DNA of 64,000 bases from Bacillus sp. S/N-304-OC-R1 (GTDB taxonomy: Bacteria > Bacillota > Bacilli > Bacillales > Cytobacillaceae): positions 124,001 through 188,000 of the forward strand of contig NZ_JACWFE010000001.1 in NCBI RefSeq assembly GCF_019749375.1, given 5' to 3'. Within the stretch, counting starts at the first letter, position 1. Each line of letters opens with the position of its first letter. Both the position numbers and the translations under genes were made by a program. Positions 37,054 through 47,095 of the stretch are shown here, piece after piece. The notes under the pieces were generated by a model. It had not been told where the DNA came from and did not search any database. It was given only the letters and a program-made list of their open reading frames with translations.

Positions 37054-38499
37054 TTATTTATCTTTTGTCTTTTTTAATGCTTCTTCTTTCGTTTCCCAGC
37101 ATTCAACACCTTCTAAGCCGGGAATTGTGTCCGCATAGAATATAGGGTCTTTGCCCTGTTTTCTTTGCTCTCTATAATCTTTTAATGCAGCAAAAGAAAT
37201 TTTACCAAGCATAACAATGGCAACTAGATTTATTAATGCCATAATACCCATAAATAAATCAGCTAAATTCCACACAATGGATAAATCAGCAACTGTACCG
37301 AAAATGACCATTCCAACAACAGCCAATCGGTAAATAAACAATGCTACACGGTTATTTTTAATAAATTCTATATTTGTTTCACCATAGTAATAATTACCAA
37401 TAACCGAACTAAATGCAAATAAGAAAATTGCAACTGCTATAAATAGTGGAGCCCAAGATCCAACATGCTCACTCATAGCAGCTTGGGTTAATTGAATGCC
37501 TGTAAGCCCTGAAGTTGAGAAGTCACTATACAGCAAAATGATAAATGCTGTTGCCGAACAAATTAAAATCGTGTCCACAAATACACCTAAAGTCTGAATC
37601 AAACCTTGTTTAACTGGATGGCTCACTGCTGCGGTTGCAGCAGCATTTGGTGCACTCCCCATACCTGCTTCATTCGAGAATAGTCCCCGTTTGATTCCCA
37701 TCATGATTGCAGCCCCTAACGTTCCGCCAACTGCTTGCTTCATACCGAATGCACCTTTAATAATCATCATAATCAAATGAGGAATTTCAGTAATGTTCAT
37801 TAAGACAACGATAATAGCAACCACAAGATAAATAACTGCCATAATTGGTACAATTACTTGTGATACATTCGCAATTCGTTTAACACCGCCAAAAATAATT
37901 ATCGCTGTTAAAGCTGCGAGCACAAAGCCAATGGAAAGACGGCTCATGCCGAACGCCTCATTAAAAGCTAAAGAAATGGTATTTGATTGCACAGAGTTAA
38001 AAACAAGACCAAAACAAAAAGTTATGATGATAGCAAAAATAATCCCTAACCAGCGTTTTTTAAGCCCTTTTTCCATATAGTAAGCCGGACCGCCGCGAAA
38101 ACCATCATTGTCCTTAACTTTATAAATCTGGGCTAATGTGCTCTCAACAAAGCTGGAAGCTGCTCCTAAAAATGCAATCAGCCACATCCAAAAGACAGCA
38201 CCAGGACCTCCAGCTGCAATTGCTGTTGCGACACCAGCTATATTTCCGGTCCCAACACGTGAAGCCGCACTAATACAAAAAGCCTGGAAAGATGAAATTC
38301 CCCTTTTTCCTTCTGCGGAAATCATAGATTTATCGCCTAATATGCGAAACATCTCGCCTATATAACGAAATTGAACAAATTTAGTTCTAAAACTAAAATA
38401 AGCGCCTAATAAAATTAATACGGCAATTAGAATATAGGTCCATACTAAATCATTAAGAACCCCTACTGCCGATTCAAGACCCTTTAATAGGAAATCCAT
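37054..38499 (-). CDS. Alanine/glycine:cation symporter (AGCS family)
   Basis: 481 residues, about 11 membrane segments, importing alanine or glycine with Na+ or H+. Diagnostic blocks: RVGTGNIAGVATAIAAGGPG (about 75-94), GGPAYYMEKGLKKRW, and KRGLFSNEAGMGSAPNAAA (about 269-287). Length is normal. GGGAGG ribosome site. Monocistronic, substrate (Ala vs Gly) undecided. Confidence 0.93.
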   Translation of the reverse strand: MDFLLKGLESAVGVLNDLVWTYILIAVLILLGAYFSFRTKFVQFRYIGEMFRILGDKSMISAEGKRGISSFQAFCISAASRVGTGNIAGVATAIAAGGPGAVFWMWLIAFLGAASSFVESTLAQIYKVKDNDGFRGGPAYYMEKGLKKRWLGIIFAIIITFCFGLVFNSVQSNTISLAFNEAFGMSRLSIGFVLAALTAIIIFGGVKRIANVSQVIVPIMAVIYLVVAIIVVLMNITEIPHLIMMIIKGAFGMKQAVGGTLGAAIMMGIKRGLFSNEAGMGSAPNAAATAAVSHPVKQGLIQTLGVFVDTILICSATAFIILLYSDFSTSGLTGIQLTQAAMSEHVGSWAPLFIAVAIFLFAFSSVIGNYYYGETNIEFIKNNRVALFIYRLAVVGMVIFGTVADLSIVWNLADLFMGIMALINLVAIVMLGKISFAALKDYREQRKQGKDPIFYADTIPGLEGVECWETKEEALKKTKDK

Positions 38500-38705
38500 T
38501 TTATACCTCCCAGCAAAATTCTGCGTTTTTTATTATATTGATATATTAATCACACCATACTAATCTATCAAAAGATTAGTGAATAAACAAGTGTTGATTC
38601 AATCCTAATAATAAGGAGGAATTAATAATTTAATGAGCGTATCCTATATATACCCCGATTTTAAAAATGAAATCTGGTTTTCTCTATTTACCGTATATTT
38701 CATAT

Positions 38706-39614
38706 TTAGTCATTTTCTTCTTCAATCTGTATCTCTGAAAATTCTTCTTCAATCACTATATCTGAATAATCTTCTGCAAATTCATTAGATTCTCCATCTT
38801 CAGTTTGTTCATTGGAAAATGTTCCTTTTTCAGCTGTATTTTTATCCGCTTTCATGGCAATAACCTCATCAAAATATTCCTTAAGTTGTTCATTCATTTC
38901 TTTCGGGATTGTATCCTTTCCGAAAGTTGCTCCTATATTAAGCGCGCCGCTTAATTCCTTAATACCTACTTGAGCAATATTATTATTCTGTTCATACTTG
39001 TCCAAATAAAATTTATCGATGTGAATCTCTTTTATAACAACAGGGTTTTCGGATAATCCTTTTTCTTTTTTATTCAATTCTTCAAATTGATTAAGCTTCT
39101 GCTCGATTAATTCTAATTTTTGAAAAAGAGTGTGCTCGGTTTCGTTATAGTTATCATTGTTATCTGAGTTGAATTGTGCAATCCCATCTGTAGATAAGGT
39201 TAAAGTGTTCATTTTTTCTTGAATCATTTCAACTCTTCCAATAACTATCTCATGAACTTTATCTTGATGAGCTATTTTTCGCTTAATGCTTTCAACAGAT
39301 TTTTCAAGAAGTTTTATTTTATCATTGAAATCATCGTTTTGAATTAAGGCAGTACTTACAACTTCTTGCACTTTGGATTGGATGAAATATTCTATTTTAT
39401 CTTTGTTTAGGTTACCAGTATCTAAGTTTTTAGCAGTAACCATTAATTCATCCTTAATCTTTTGGATCGAGAATAATTTTTCTTCCAGTTTTAACAGCCT
39501 TTTAATATGCAGTTCAAGTGTATTGATTTTTAAGAAACTCTTTTCGAGCTCCAAAATCTTTTGGGTTATATTTTCATGATTTCGATTTTGGTTGAATAAA
39601 TCTTTTATAGACAT
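38706..39614 (-). CDS. Coiled-coil protein with GerPC-like motif
   Basis: 302 residues: long helical/coiled-coil regions (about 15-185), then IKEIHIDKFYLDKYEQNN followed by ELSGALNIGATFGK (about 195-235), then a strongly acidic tail ending EIQIEEEND. The IEKI-x-K-x-L...L-x-G-x-LNIG pattern resembles the C-terminal motif of spore germination protein GerPC, suggesting a spore coat or exosporium role, but this is a pattern match only. Followed 5' by an Hsp20 gene in the same direction. Confidence 0.6.
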   Translation of the reverse strand: MSIKDLFNQNRNHENITQKILELEKSFLKINTLELHIKRLLKLEEKLFSIQKIKDELMVTAKNLDTGNLNKDKIEYFIQSKVQEVVSTALIQNDDFNDKIKLLEKSVESIKRKIAHQDKVHEIVIGRVEMIQEKMNTLTLSTDGIAQFNSDNNDNYNETEHTLFQKLELIEQKLNQFEELNKKEKGLSENPVVIKEIHIDKFYLDKYEQNNNIAQVGIKELSGALNIGATFGKDTIPKEMNEQLKEYFDEVIAMKADKNTAEKGTFSNEQTEDGESNEFAEDYSDIVIEEEFSEIQIEEEND

Positions 39615-39790
39615 ATATATTTACCCCACTATATTCATAATTTAATTTAAAACCATGTAAGAAATCATGTGAATAACAAACGTGTAGAGGGATTTGGTGA
39701 AAATCTGAGAGATAGGGGATTTTCCTCTGCCTGGATTCAACATTGATGATCCAAATTTCAGGAAACTAAGGATTCGAAGAAATTAGTTTA

Positions 39791-40261
39791 CTAATCGATA
39801 ATCACCTTTTCCTCTTGTATATACTTTCTTTTATACGTTAGAGTTAGCACTCCATTTTGAAATTTAGCCTTTATCTGATCCGAATCAGTTGCTTCAGGTA
39901 ATTCAACAACTCTTTGAAATTGCCCCTGTATCCTTTCCTGAAGTACCGCCTCGCCTGCCACAATCGGTACTGTAGATCCTTTAAGTAATAATTTGTTCCC
40001 CGATACTGACACATGTAGATCTTCTTTTTTATATCCTGGCAAATCGGCAATAACAATAACTTCAAGATCATTTATATATATATCAATGTTTGGAAACTGA
40101 TTTTTTATCGTACGTTGTCGTGATGGTTCACTAGCACCCATCTCCATATTTTCTTTCATAAATTGGTTAAAGGATGATTGGTCAAGCATGCCGCTCCAAA
40201 AATCACCTGTTTGATAACTTTTTGCTAGTTCCATCCATTGCTTTAATTTATCAAAATCCAT
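39791..40261 (-). CDS. Hsp20/alpha-crystallin family protein
   Basis: 156 residues with a C-terminal alpha-crystallin domain: VIVIADLPGYKKEDLHVSVS (about 67-86) and ATDSDQIKAKFQNGVLTLTY, including the conserved A-x-x-x-n-GVL motif. ATP-independent holdase. In bacilli such proteins (CotM, CotP) are often spore coat parts; the N-terminal region here (Trp/Gln/Asn-rich) fits that but does not prove it. Confidence 0.85.
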   Translation of the reverse strand: MDFDKLKQWMELAKSYQTGDFWSGMLDQSSFNQFMKENMEMGASEPSRQRTIKNQFPNIDIYINDLEVIVIADLPGYKKEDLHVSVSGNKLLLKGSTVPIVAGEAVLQERIQGQFQRVVELPEATDSDQIKAKFQNGVLTLTYKRKYIQEEKVIID

Positions 40262-40410
40262 TTATTGTTCCTCCTACCTATTAACATAAAATTGCGTGAA
40301 CTGAATTGAGTTCGATAAGAGGTGAACTCCAGTAACAGGTGTATCTATTAACATTAATATTTTTCTAATAAAAATTAATTCCTTTGAAAATGCTTCTGCT
40401 ATAAATAATG

Positions 40411-40443
40411 CAAAAAAGACCCCTGCACTTTAATACAGGGATC
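40411..40443 (-). terminator. Terminator of parEC operon
   Basis: On minus, GATCCCTG and CAGGGGTC pair around a 10-base loop, followed by six T. Confidence 0.82.
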
Positions 40444-40449
40444 TCCTTC

Positions 40450-42897
40450 CTACTCTTCACAAGCAGGATCATTTATTTTATTTTCAATTTTCCAGACATT
40501 TTTTGTTTTACCGCTTTCTGTTTCATCAAGAATAAACGAACCATTTGAATAACGATCATTAAATCGAATAGCAGAGGCTTTTGTTGATTCAATGATACCT
40601 TTTTCTGTTTCCATATAGATATCATCATTTTCGTTGACAATAACAGCTCCAACTACTCGGTGAGGATTTGATTTAAGTTCTCTTAACATTACAACTCCTC
40701 GTTTAGCACGGGAAGCTCGTTCAAATTCGGCTAATTTCATTCGTTTAATGGCACCACGCTGGGTAACAATAACAACCGATTGAGTTTCAGGACCGGCAAT
40801 CACTTGACCTCCAGTAACATAGTCACTATCTTTCAAATTAATTCCCTTTACCCCAGCTGCCCTTGTCCCAACAATACTGACTTCTTCCTCATGGAACCAT
40901 AGTCCATAACCGTTATAAGTAGAAAGGAATAAATCTTTTGAACCGTCCGTAATATAGACATCGATTACTTCATCATCATCCTTTAGGTTAATCGCTACTA
41001 GCGGTTTGGAGTAACGCTGTGCTTTATATAACTTAAGTTCGGTTTTCTTCACCATTCCATATTTCGTTACAAATAATAGGAATGACTCTGTTTCGAAATC
41101 CTTAACCGGAAGTGCCTTGACGATCGACTCGTCTCCATCAATTGGTATAATGTTTGCTACATGCTGCCCAAGATCCTTCCAGCGTATATCAGGAAGATTA
41201 TGAACTGGACAATATAAGTAATTTCCTTTATTTGTGAACAATAATAATACATCTGTTGTGTTCATTTCTAACTGAGCCAGGATCCTATCAGAATCCTTCA
41301 TACCAAAATCCTGTCCGTTAGAGGCTGCAAATGAACGAGTGCTTGTCCGCTTGACATAGCCTTCTTTTGTCACAGTAACAATGACATCCTCACTTGCGAT
41401 TAGCACTTCCAGATTAATTTTGATCTCTTCAATTTCTTCCTCAATCACAGTTCGGCGATCGTCAGCAAAGCGTTTTTTTACATCTTTTAACTCTTTCTGA
41501 ATAACAGAATAAAGCTTTTTCTCGCTTTCAAGGATTGCAGTTAATTCATTAATTTTCTTAGACAATTCTTCTGCTTCTTCACGTAATGCAGTAATATCAG
41601 TATTTGTTAAACGATATAACTGTAAAGACACAATAGCCTCTGCTTGTGCTTCAGTGAAAGCAAATTTGGCGATTAAATTATCTTTCGCATCCCGTTTGTC
41701 CTTAGATGCTCTAATTGCCGCAATGACTTCATCTAGTATTGATAAAGCCTTCATTAATCCTTCAACAATATGCTGCCTTGCTTTAGCTTTTTCTAAATCA
41801 AATGCTGTTCTCCTAGTAACAACTTCTTTACGATGCTGTATATATGCATCAAGCAGTTCCCTAAGCCCCATTAATTTCGGGTGTCTATTTGAAATTGCCA
41901 CCATATTAAAATTATAAGGAACTTGTAAATCACTATTTTTATATAAGTAATGAAGAACACCTTCTGGATCTGCATCTTTTTTAAGCTCGATGACGATGCG
42001 CAAGCCTGTCCGATCTGTTTCATCACGAACTTCAGCAATGCCTTCTACTTTACGGTCTAGCCGGAATTCATCAATTTTCTTTACAAGATTGGCTTTATTA
42101 ACATCAAATGGGATTTCGGTAATAACAATTTGTTTCTTTCCGCCGCGAATTTCTTCAAATTCTGTTTTCCCGCGGACAATGATTTTACCCTTCCCAGTTT
42201 CATATGCTTTTTTAATTCCTTCTACACCTTGGATAATACCGCCAGTTGGAAAATCAGGTCCTTTTATATATTTCATCAAATCATCAACAGAACAATTAGG
42301 GTTTTCCAACCTGTGAATGACACCATCTATAACCTCGTTAAGGTGATGTGGTGGAATTTCTGTTGCATATCCGGCTGAGATACCTGTAGAACCATTGACT
42401 AAGAGATTTGGAAACATAGCAGGCAAAACAGTTGGCTCATTAGATGTATCATCAAAGTTCGGAACAAAATCTACTGTCCGTTTCTCAATATCTTTGAGCA
42501 ATTCTGAAGAAATTGCAGAAAGTCTTGCCTCAGTGTAACGCATCGCTGCCGGAGGATCTCCGTCTATACTTCCATTATTTCCATGCATCTCAACAAGAAG
42601 ATTACGCAATTTCCATTCCTGGCTCATCCGCACCATTGCATCATAAACAGATGTATCCCCATGTGGGTGATAGTTACCAATTACATTTCCTACAGTCTTT
42701 GCTGATTTCCGGAATCCTTTTTCATGTGTATTTCCCTCTACATGCATTGCATATAGTATTCGGCGCTGAACAGGCTTTAACCCATCTCTGGCATCAGGTA
42801 AGGCCCGTTCCTGGATAATATATTTACTATAGCGGCCAAAACGATCACCAAGAACATCTTCTAGAGGGAGATCACGAAACTTTTCAGCAGATGGCAT
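40450..42897 (-). CDS. parC: DNA topoisomerase IV subunit A ParC
   Basis: 815 residues. Breakage-reunion domain with catalytic tyrosine in AAMRYTEARLS (about residue 119), the quinolone-determining region near HPHGDTSVYDAMVRMS, and a C-terminal beta-propeller with repeats such as VVIVTQRGAIKRMKL. It decatenates daughter chromosomes with ParE. One-base overlap with parE (TAATG). The weak GyrA-box region marks it as ParC rather than GyrA, as does pairing with ParE away from recF. Confidence 0.95.
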   Translation of the reverse strand: MPSAEKFRDLPLEDVLGDRFGRYSKYIIQERALPDARDGLKPVQRRILYAMHVEGNTHEKGFRKSAKTVGNVIGNYHPHGDTSVYDAMVRMSQEWKLRNLLVEMHGNNGSIDGDPPAAMRYTEARLSAISSELLKDIEKRTVDFVPNFDDTSNEPTVLPAMFPNLLVNGSTGISAGYATEIPPHHLNEVIDGVIHRLENPNCSVDDLMKYIKGPDFPTGGIIQGVEGIKKAYETGKGKIIVRGKTEFEEIRGGKKQIVITEIPFDVNKANLVKKIDEFRLDRKVEGIAEVRDETDRTGLRIVIELKKDADPEGVLHYLYKNSDLQVPYNFNMVAISNRHPKLMGLRELLDAYIQHRKEVVTRRTAFDLEKAKARQHIVEGLMKALSILDEVIAAIRASKDKRDAKDNLIAKFAFTEAQAEAIVSLQLYRLTNTDITALREEAEELSKKINELTAILESEKKLYSVIQKELKDVKKRFADDRRTVIEEEIEEIKINLEVLIASEDVIVTVTKEGYVKRTSTRSFAASNGQDFGMKDSDRILAQLEMNTTDVLLLFTNKGNYLYCPVHNLPDIRWKDLGQHVANIIPIDGDESIVKALPVKDFETESFLLFVTKYGMVKKTELKLYKAQRYSKPLVAINLKDDDEVIDVYITDGSKDLFLSTYNGYGLWFHEEEVSIVGTRAAGVKGINLKDSDYVTGGQVIAGPETQSVVIVTQRGAIKRMKLAEFERASRAKRGVVMLRELKSNPHRVVGAVIVNENDDIYMETEKGIIESTKASAIRFNDRYSNGSFILDETESGKTKNVWKIENKINDPACEE

Positions 42898-44873
42898 TAT
42901 TCAATCTCCTCCTCTATGACTGATATATTTTCATTTTCTAGTATACTTGCATCTTCTTCTAAGCCAAAAGCAACATTCGTCTCAATCCATTTGCGGCGCG
43001 GCTCAACTTTATCACCCATAAGAGTAGTCACCCTTCTTTCTGCTCTCGCAGCATCATCAATTCTAACTCGAATTAACGTTCGGGTTTCTGGATCCATCGT
43101 TGTTTCCCATAATTGATCCGCATTCATCTCGCCTAGACCTTTATAACGCTGTAGCATATAGCCTTTTCCTACCTTTTTAATAGCATCCTGTAAATCATCG
43201 TCACTCCAAGCATACTCTATAACTTCCTTCTTGCCTGTACCCCTGCTTACTTTATATAAAGGTGGCAACGCAATATAAACCTTCCTTGCATCTAGAAGCG
43301 GTCTCATATAACGGTAGAAAAAGGTTAGGAGAAGAACTTGGATATGAGCTCCATCTGTATCAGCATCCGTCATGATAATCACCTTGTCGTAATTAACATC
43401 AGCTACATTAAAATCTGCTCCAACACCAGCACCAACCGCATGGATAATCGTATTGATTTCTTCATTCTTAAAAATATCCTGTAGCTTTGCTTTTTCCGTA
43501 TTAATTACTTTACCACGCAGCGGCAAAACAGCCTGAAAACGACGGTCACGTCCTTGTTTTGCCGAACCTCCTGCTGAATCCCCTTCGACTAAATACAATT
43601 CATTTTTTTGGGGATTTCTAGATTGAGCAGGTGTTAACTTACCAGAAAGTACAGCCTCTGCACGTTTTCTTTTCTTTCCGCTTCGAGCATCTTCACGCGC
43701 TTTACGTGCTGCTTCACGAGCCTGATATGCTTTAATAGCCTTTTTTATCAACAACGAACTAATGTTCGGGTTTTCTTCAAGAAAGTAAGATAAATGCTCA
43801 GATACAACCGCATCTACTGCTGATCTAGCTTCACTTGTTCCAAGCTTGCCTTTTGTTTGACCTTCAAATTGGAGTAAATCCTCTGGAACACGTACAGAAA
43901 TAATGGCTGTAAATCCTTCGCGAATATCTGCACCATCTAAATTTTTCTCTTTTTCCTTTAGCAGATTGACCTTTCTAGCATACTCATTAAAAATACGAGT
44001 CATCGCTGTTTTTGCCCCTGCCTCATGTGTTCCGCCATCCTTCGTACGAACATTATTAACGAATGAAAGAACATTTTCTGAATAGCCGTCGTTAAATTGG
44101 AAAGCAAAATCTACTTCAATTCCATTTTGCTCACCTTCAAAGCTAACGACAGAGTGTAAAACATCCTTTTCTTCATTTAAATATTCAACGAAAGCCTCAA
44201 TTCCGTTTTCAAAATGAAACACTTCATGTAGTCCATGACGTTCATCGATAATTTCTATTTTCATTCCTTTTAAAAGGAAGGCTGACTCACGTAACCGCTC
44301 ACACAAAGTTTCATAGTTATAAGTAGTTGCGGAGAAAATCGTTTTATCGGGCTTAAATTTAATTGTTGTCCCGGTTTGATTTGTTTTCCCTATTTTTTCA
44401 AGTGTCGTTACCGGCTTACCGCCATTTTCAAAGCGCTGTTCATAAATAATACCATCACGCTTTATCGTAACGACTAGCCATTCAGACAGTGCGTTTACAA
44501 CTGAAGCACCAACTCCATGAAGACCGCCGCTCGTTTTATAGCCGCCTTGGCCAAATTTTCCGCCTGCATGCAGGACTGTTAATATAACTTCTGGAGTAGG
44601 CTTACCCATTCGATGCATTCCGGTAGGCATTCCGCGTCCTTTATCTATTACACTTATTGAATTATCTTTATGTATTTTGACAATGATTTGATCGCCGAAA
44701 CCTGCCAATGCCTCATCGACAGCATTATCGACAATTTCATACACAAGATGATGTAGTCCTCTTGCATCCGTACTCCCAATGTACATACCCGGGCGCTTTC
44801 TTACAGCCTCTAGCCCTTCGAGTACTTGTATGGCATCATCATTATAGTCAAAAGCTCCCTGATTTCTTGCCAC
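42897..44873 (-). CDS. parE: DNA topoisomerase IV subunit B ParE
   Basis: 658 residues. GHKL ATPase: EIVDNAVDEALAG, DKGRGMPTGMH and GGLHGVGASVVNALSEW; TOPRIM: LVEGDSAGGSAKQGRDRRFQ and MTDADTDGAHI. Start taken as GTG at 44873 because AAGGGG is 7 bases upstream and Bacillus ParE begins M-A-R-K-Q; the ATG at 44879 is too close to the ribosome site. Confidence 0.95.
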   Translation of the reverse strand: MARNQGAFDYNDDAIQVLEGLEAVRKRPGMYIGSTDARGLHHLVYEIVDNAVDEALAGFGDQIIVKIHKDNSISVIDKGRGMPTGMHRMGKPTPEVILTVLHAGGKFGQGGYKTSGGLHGVGASVVNALSEWLVVTIKRDGIIYEQRFENGGKPVTTLEKIGKTNQTGTTIKFKPDKTIFSATTYNYETLCERLRESAFLLKGMKIEIIDERHGLHEVFHFENGIEAFVEYLNEEKDVLHSVVSFEGEQNGIEVDFAFQFNDGYSENVLSFVNNVRTKDGGTHEAGAKTAMTRIFNEYARKVNLLKEKEKNLDGADIREGFTAIISVRVPEDLLQFEGQTKGKLGTSEARSAVDAVVSEHLSYFLEENPNISSLLIKKAIKAYQAREAARKAREDARSGKKRKRAEAVLSGKLTPAQSRNPQKNELYLVEGDSAGGSAKQGRDRRFQAVLPLRGKVINTEKAKLQDIFKNEEINTIIHAVGAGVGADFNVADVNYDKVIIMTDADTDGAHIQVLLLTFFYRYMRPLLDARKVYIALPPLYKVSRGTGKKEVIEYAWSDDDLQDAIKKVGKGYMLQRYKGLGEMNADQLWETTMDPETRTLIRVRIDDAARAERRVTTLMGDKVEPRRKWIETNVAFGLEEDASILENENISVIEEEIE

Positions 44874-45189
44874 AAACATACCCCTTTCGTAACTGCAAAA
44901 AGAATTGCTTAAAAAGTTATAATCAATTACCTATTCAATTATGTAAGAAAACATTTCGATTGGAAACAAACTTGATTATACCTTCATTTAACGTATTCGT
45001 CTAAAAAATGATTAATCCTCTATTAATTAAAGAAAAACCAAGACGCAAACAAATGTTCTTAATATGTATTTTACCACATATTAAAAAGCGTCTATGCTTT
45101 ATTTTATCGATTTATTCAAATTTGGCAAATAAGGTTTGGACCGAAATACGATCAAAGAATTGAAACTAACCTTAAATATATTTGGAAAA
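44874..45189. other. Intergenic region upstream of parE
   Basis: About 316 bases with no gene. It holds a good minus-strand sigma-A promoter at 44975-45003 and a dyad AATATGT-8-ACATATT near 45060-45081 of unknown use. Nothing else seen. Confidence 0.6.
44975..45003 (-). promoter_or_regulatory. Predicted sigma-A promoter of parEC
   Basis: -10 TATAAT (complement of 44975-44980), 17-base spacer, -35 TAGACG (complement of 44998-45003). The -10 is perfect and the -35 partial. It lies about 100 bases before the parE start. Confidence 0.65.
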
Positions 45190-45219
45190 ATAAAAAATGA
45201 GATCTATTTTAGATCTCAT
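45190..45219 (-). terminator. Terminator of CoA-binding protein gene
   Basis: On minus, ATGAGATCT and AGATCTCAT form a perfect stem around 5 bases, then a run of T. Confidence 0.88.
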
Positions 45220-45227
45220 GAATTGGC

Positions 45228-45641
45228 TTATTTGGTTAAGGCATGTTCTACTTTTATACAGCGATCCATTACAACTGTATAGCCCTTTTCCTTTAAAAAG
45301 TTATAGGCACCTTCGTCAATGCAGCCAAGCTGTGACCAAAAAACATCTGCATCAATTTCTGCAAATTCCTTCGCAACTTCGAGCAAATGTTCGGATCGGC
45401 GAAAAACATTAACAATATCCACATGACCTTCAATATCCTTCAATCTCTTTACAGCCTTAACTCCCAATACTTCATCAACTGTTGGATTAACAGGAATTAT
45501 TTCATAGCCTGCATCCTGCATTGCCTTTGAAACCATATATGATGTTCTTTCAGGATTGCCGCTTAAACCAACTACTGCGACTTTTTTTGCTTTTTTGAGA
45601 ATGACACCGAGCTCATCCCTGCTAGGAATTTCAATTGCCAT
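45228..45641 (-). CDS. CoA-binding domain protein (YneT/YccU type)
   Basis: 137 residues, a Rossmann-like CoA-binding domain: VAVVGLSGNPERTSYMVSKA (about 22-41), YEIIPVNPTVDEVLGVKA, and DVFWSQLGCIDEGAY with C-terminal VVMDRCIKVEH. Function is unknown, although family members bind CoA. Start ATG at 45641 with GGAGGG upstream. Separate transcription from parE. In Bacillus subtilis yneT also neighbours parE/parC. Confidence 0.88.
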   Translation of the reverse strand: MAIEIPSRDELGVILKKAKKVAVVGLSGNPERTSYMVSKAMQDAGYEIIPVNPTVDEVLGVKAVKRLKDIEGHVDIVNVFRRSEHLLEVAKEFAEIDADVFWSQLGCIDEGAYNFLKEKGYTVVMDRCIKVEHALTK

Positions 45642-45757
45642 ATAAGGACCCTCCAACTATTATCATTTTTTGATCTATCTTTATCATACCGAATTAATAG
45701 TATTTTTACTAATATAGGGTTTAGGTTATTGAAGAGGAAGGGTCAGTACAAGCAAGT

Positions 45758-47095
45758 TTAGTAAGCAATTGTTTCTAGCCTTTTAACTAAACGATTAATG
45801 GATTTATTCGATTCTTTTAAAATTATTTCTTTATCCATTGTGTTCATTCGTCGATTTTCCATAAGAATTTTACCGTTAACAATAGTTGTTTCTACATCAG
45901 CTCTTGTTGCTGAATAAACAATTCTAGAAATCGGATCGATATCAAAAGACGGATATACGTGAAAATCATTCAGATTTAATATGGCTAAATCCGCTTTTTT
46001 TCCAACCTCAATACTGCCAATATCATTTTCCATGCCAACAGCCTTTGCACCGCCGATAGTAGCCATTCGGAATACAGTTCTGGCATTCATTGCAGTCGGT
46101 CCATGTATTGGTTTTTGAATAATTGCGGCCATTCTCATTTCATTAAACATATCCAAGTTATTGTTACATGGGGCTCCATCAGCACCAAGACTTACATGTG
46201 CATGGGAATCCAAAAGAGAAGGAATTTCAGCAATACCAGATGCAAGCTTAAGATTTGAACCAGGACAATGACTGACTTTGACACCACGTTCTTTAATTAT
46301 TCTCTTCTCCTCTTCATCAAGCCATACGCAATGTGCAAGTATTAACCTCTCATTTGCAAGACCAATACTGTCTAAATAGACTACATTCCTCATTCCATGA
46401 TCTCGCTCAACTAATAATATTTCCGTTGCATTTTCTGAAGCATGAGTATGAACCTTAACATTATATTGATGGGAAAGGTCTCTGACATTTGTTAATAATT
46501 CTTCTGTACAGGACACAACAAATCGCGGACAAAAGGCATACTGGACTCTGCCTCTATCATAATTATGCCATTTTTCAAGAAGGTCAACACTTTGCTGAAT
46601 TGAATCCTTTGTATTTTCCCGTAATAATACAGGGACTTCATCGCCTTTATCCATCATTACTTTGCCCGCCAAGGCTCTGATTCCACTTTCTGCAATGGCT
46701 TTAAAAGCCGAATCTGTATGATGGACTGTTTCCATATCTACTACCGTTGTTGTCCCGCTTTGCAGCAGCTCTCCAATTCCGAGCATGGCAGAATAATAAA
46801 TAGATTCTTCATCATGTGAAGCCTCTAGTGGCCAAATTTTTTGTTTTAGCCAATCTAATAGTTCAAGATCATCTGCTTGGCCTCTAAACAATGTTTGACA
46901 TAGATGAATGTGGGTTTGGATAAAGCCGGGAATGACAGTCTTGGCGGTTCCATCTATAACTTTGCTGGCAAAATGAGGAAGGTTTTGACCAATCTCAACG
47001 ATCCGATCATCTATAATATAAATATCACCAGTAATGATCTCTTCGTTATCGTTCATCGTAATAATTTCTGCATTTTTTATTAAAATGCTGCTCAT
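45758..47095 (-). CDS. SsnA/TRZ-ATZ-type aminohydrolase in purine-BMC locus
   Basis: 445 residues of the metal-dependent amidohydrolase superfamily: IQTHIHLCQ (HxH, about 58-66), VHTHASENATE (His about 203), LAHCVWLD (His about 233) and SLGADGAPCNNNLDMF (Asp about 302). This group deaminates amino-substituted heterocycles (guanine, SAH, 5'-deoxyadenosine, triazines). Here it ends a BMC/purine operon, parallel to ssnA in the E. coli yge-ygf urate/purine cluster. Guanine deaminase or an aminoimidazole hydrolase are the leading options; the substrate is not determined. ATGA overlap with the M20 gene. Confidence 0.85.
   Translation of the reverse strand: MSSILIKNAEIITMNDNEEIITGDIYIIDDRIVEIGQNLPHFASKVIDGTAKTVIPGFIQTHIHLCQTLFRGQADDLELLDWLKQKIWPLEASHDEESIYYSAMLGIGELLQSGTTTVVDMETVHHTDSAFKAIAESGIRALAGKVMMDKGDEVPVLLRENTKDSIQQSVDLLEKWHNYDRGRVQYAFCPRFVVSCTEELLTNVRDLSHQYNVKVHTHASENATEILLVERDHGMRNVVYLDSIGLANERLILAHCVWLDEEEKRIIKERGVKVSHCPGSNLKLASGIAEIPSLLDSHAHVSLGADGAPCNNNLDMFNEMRMAAIIQKPIHGPTAMNARTVFRMATIGGAKAVGMENDIGSIEVGKKADLAILNLNDFHVYPSFDIDPISRIVYSATRADVETTIVNGKILMENRRMNTMDKEIILKESNKSINRLVKRLETIAY

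Noticed and set aside
38633-38788. 51-codon frame on + with AAGGAGG upstream
   Set aside because: Spacing to the site is about 13 bases, the second half runs antisense to the coiled-coil gene, and there is no recognisable similarity.
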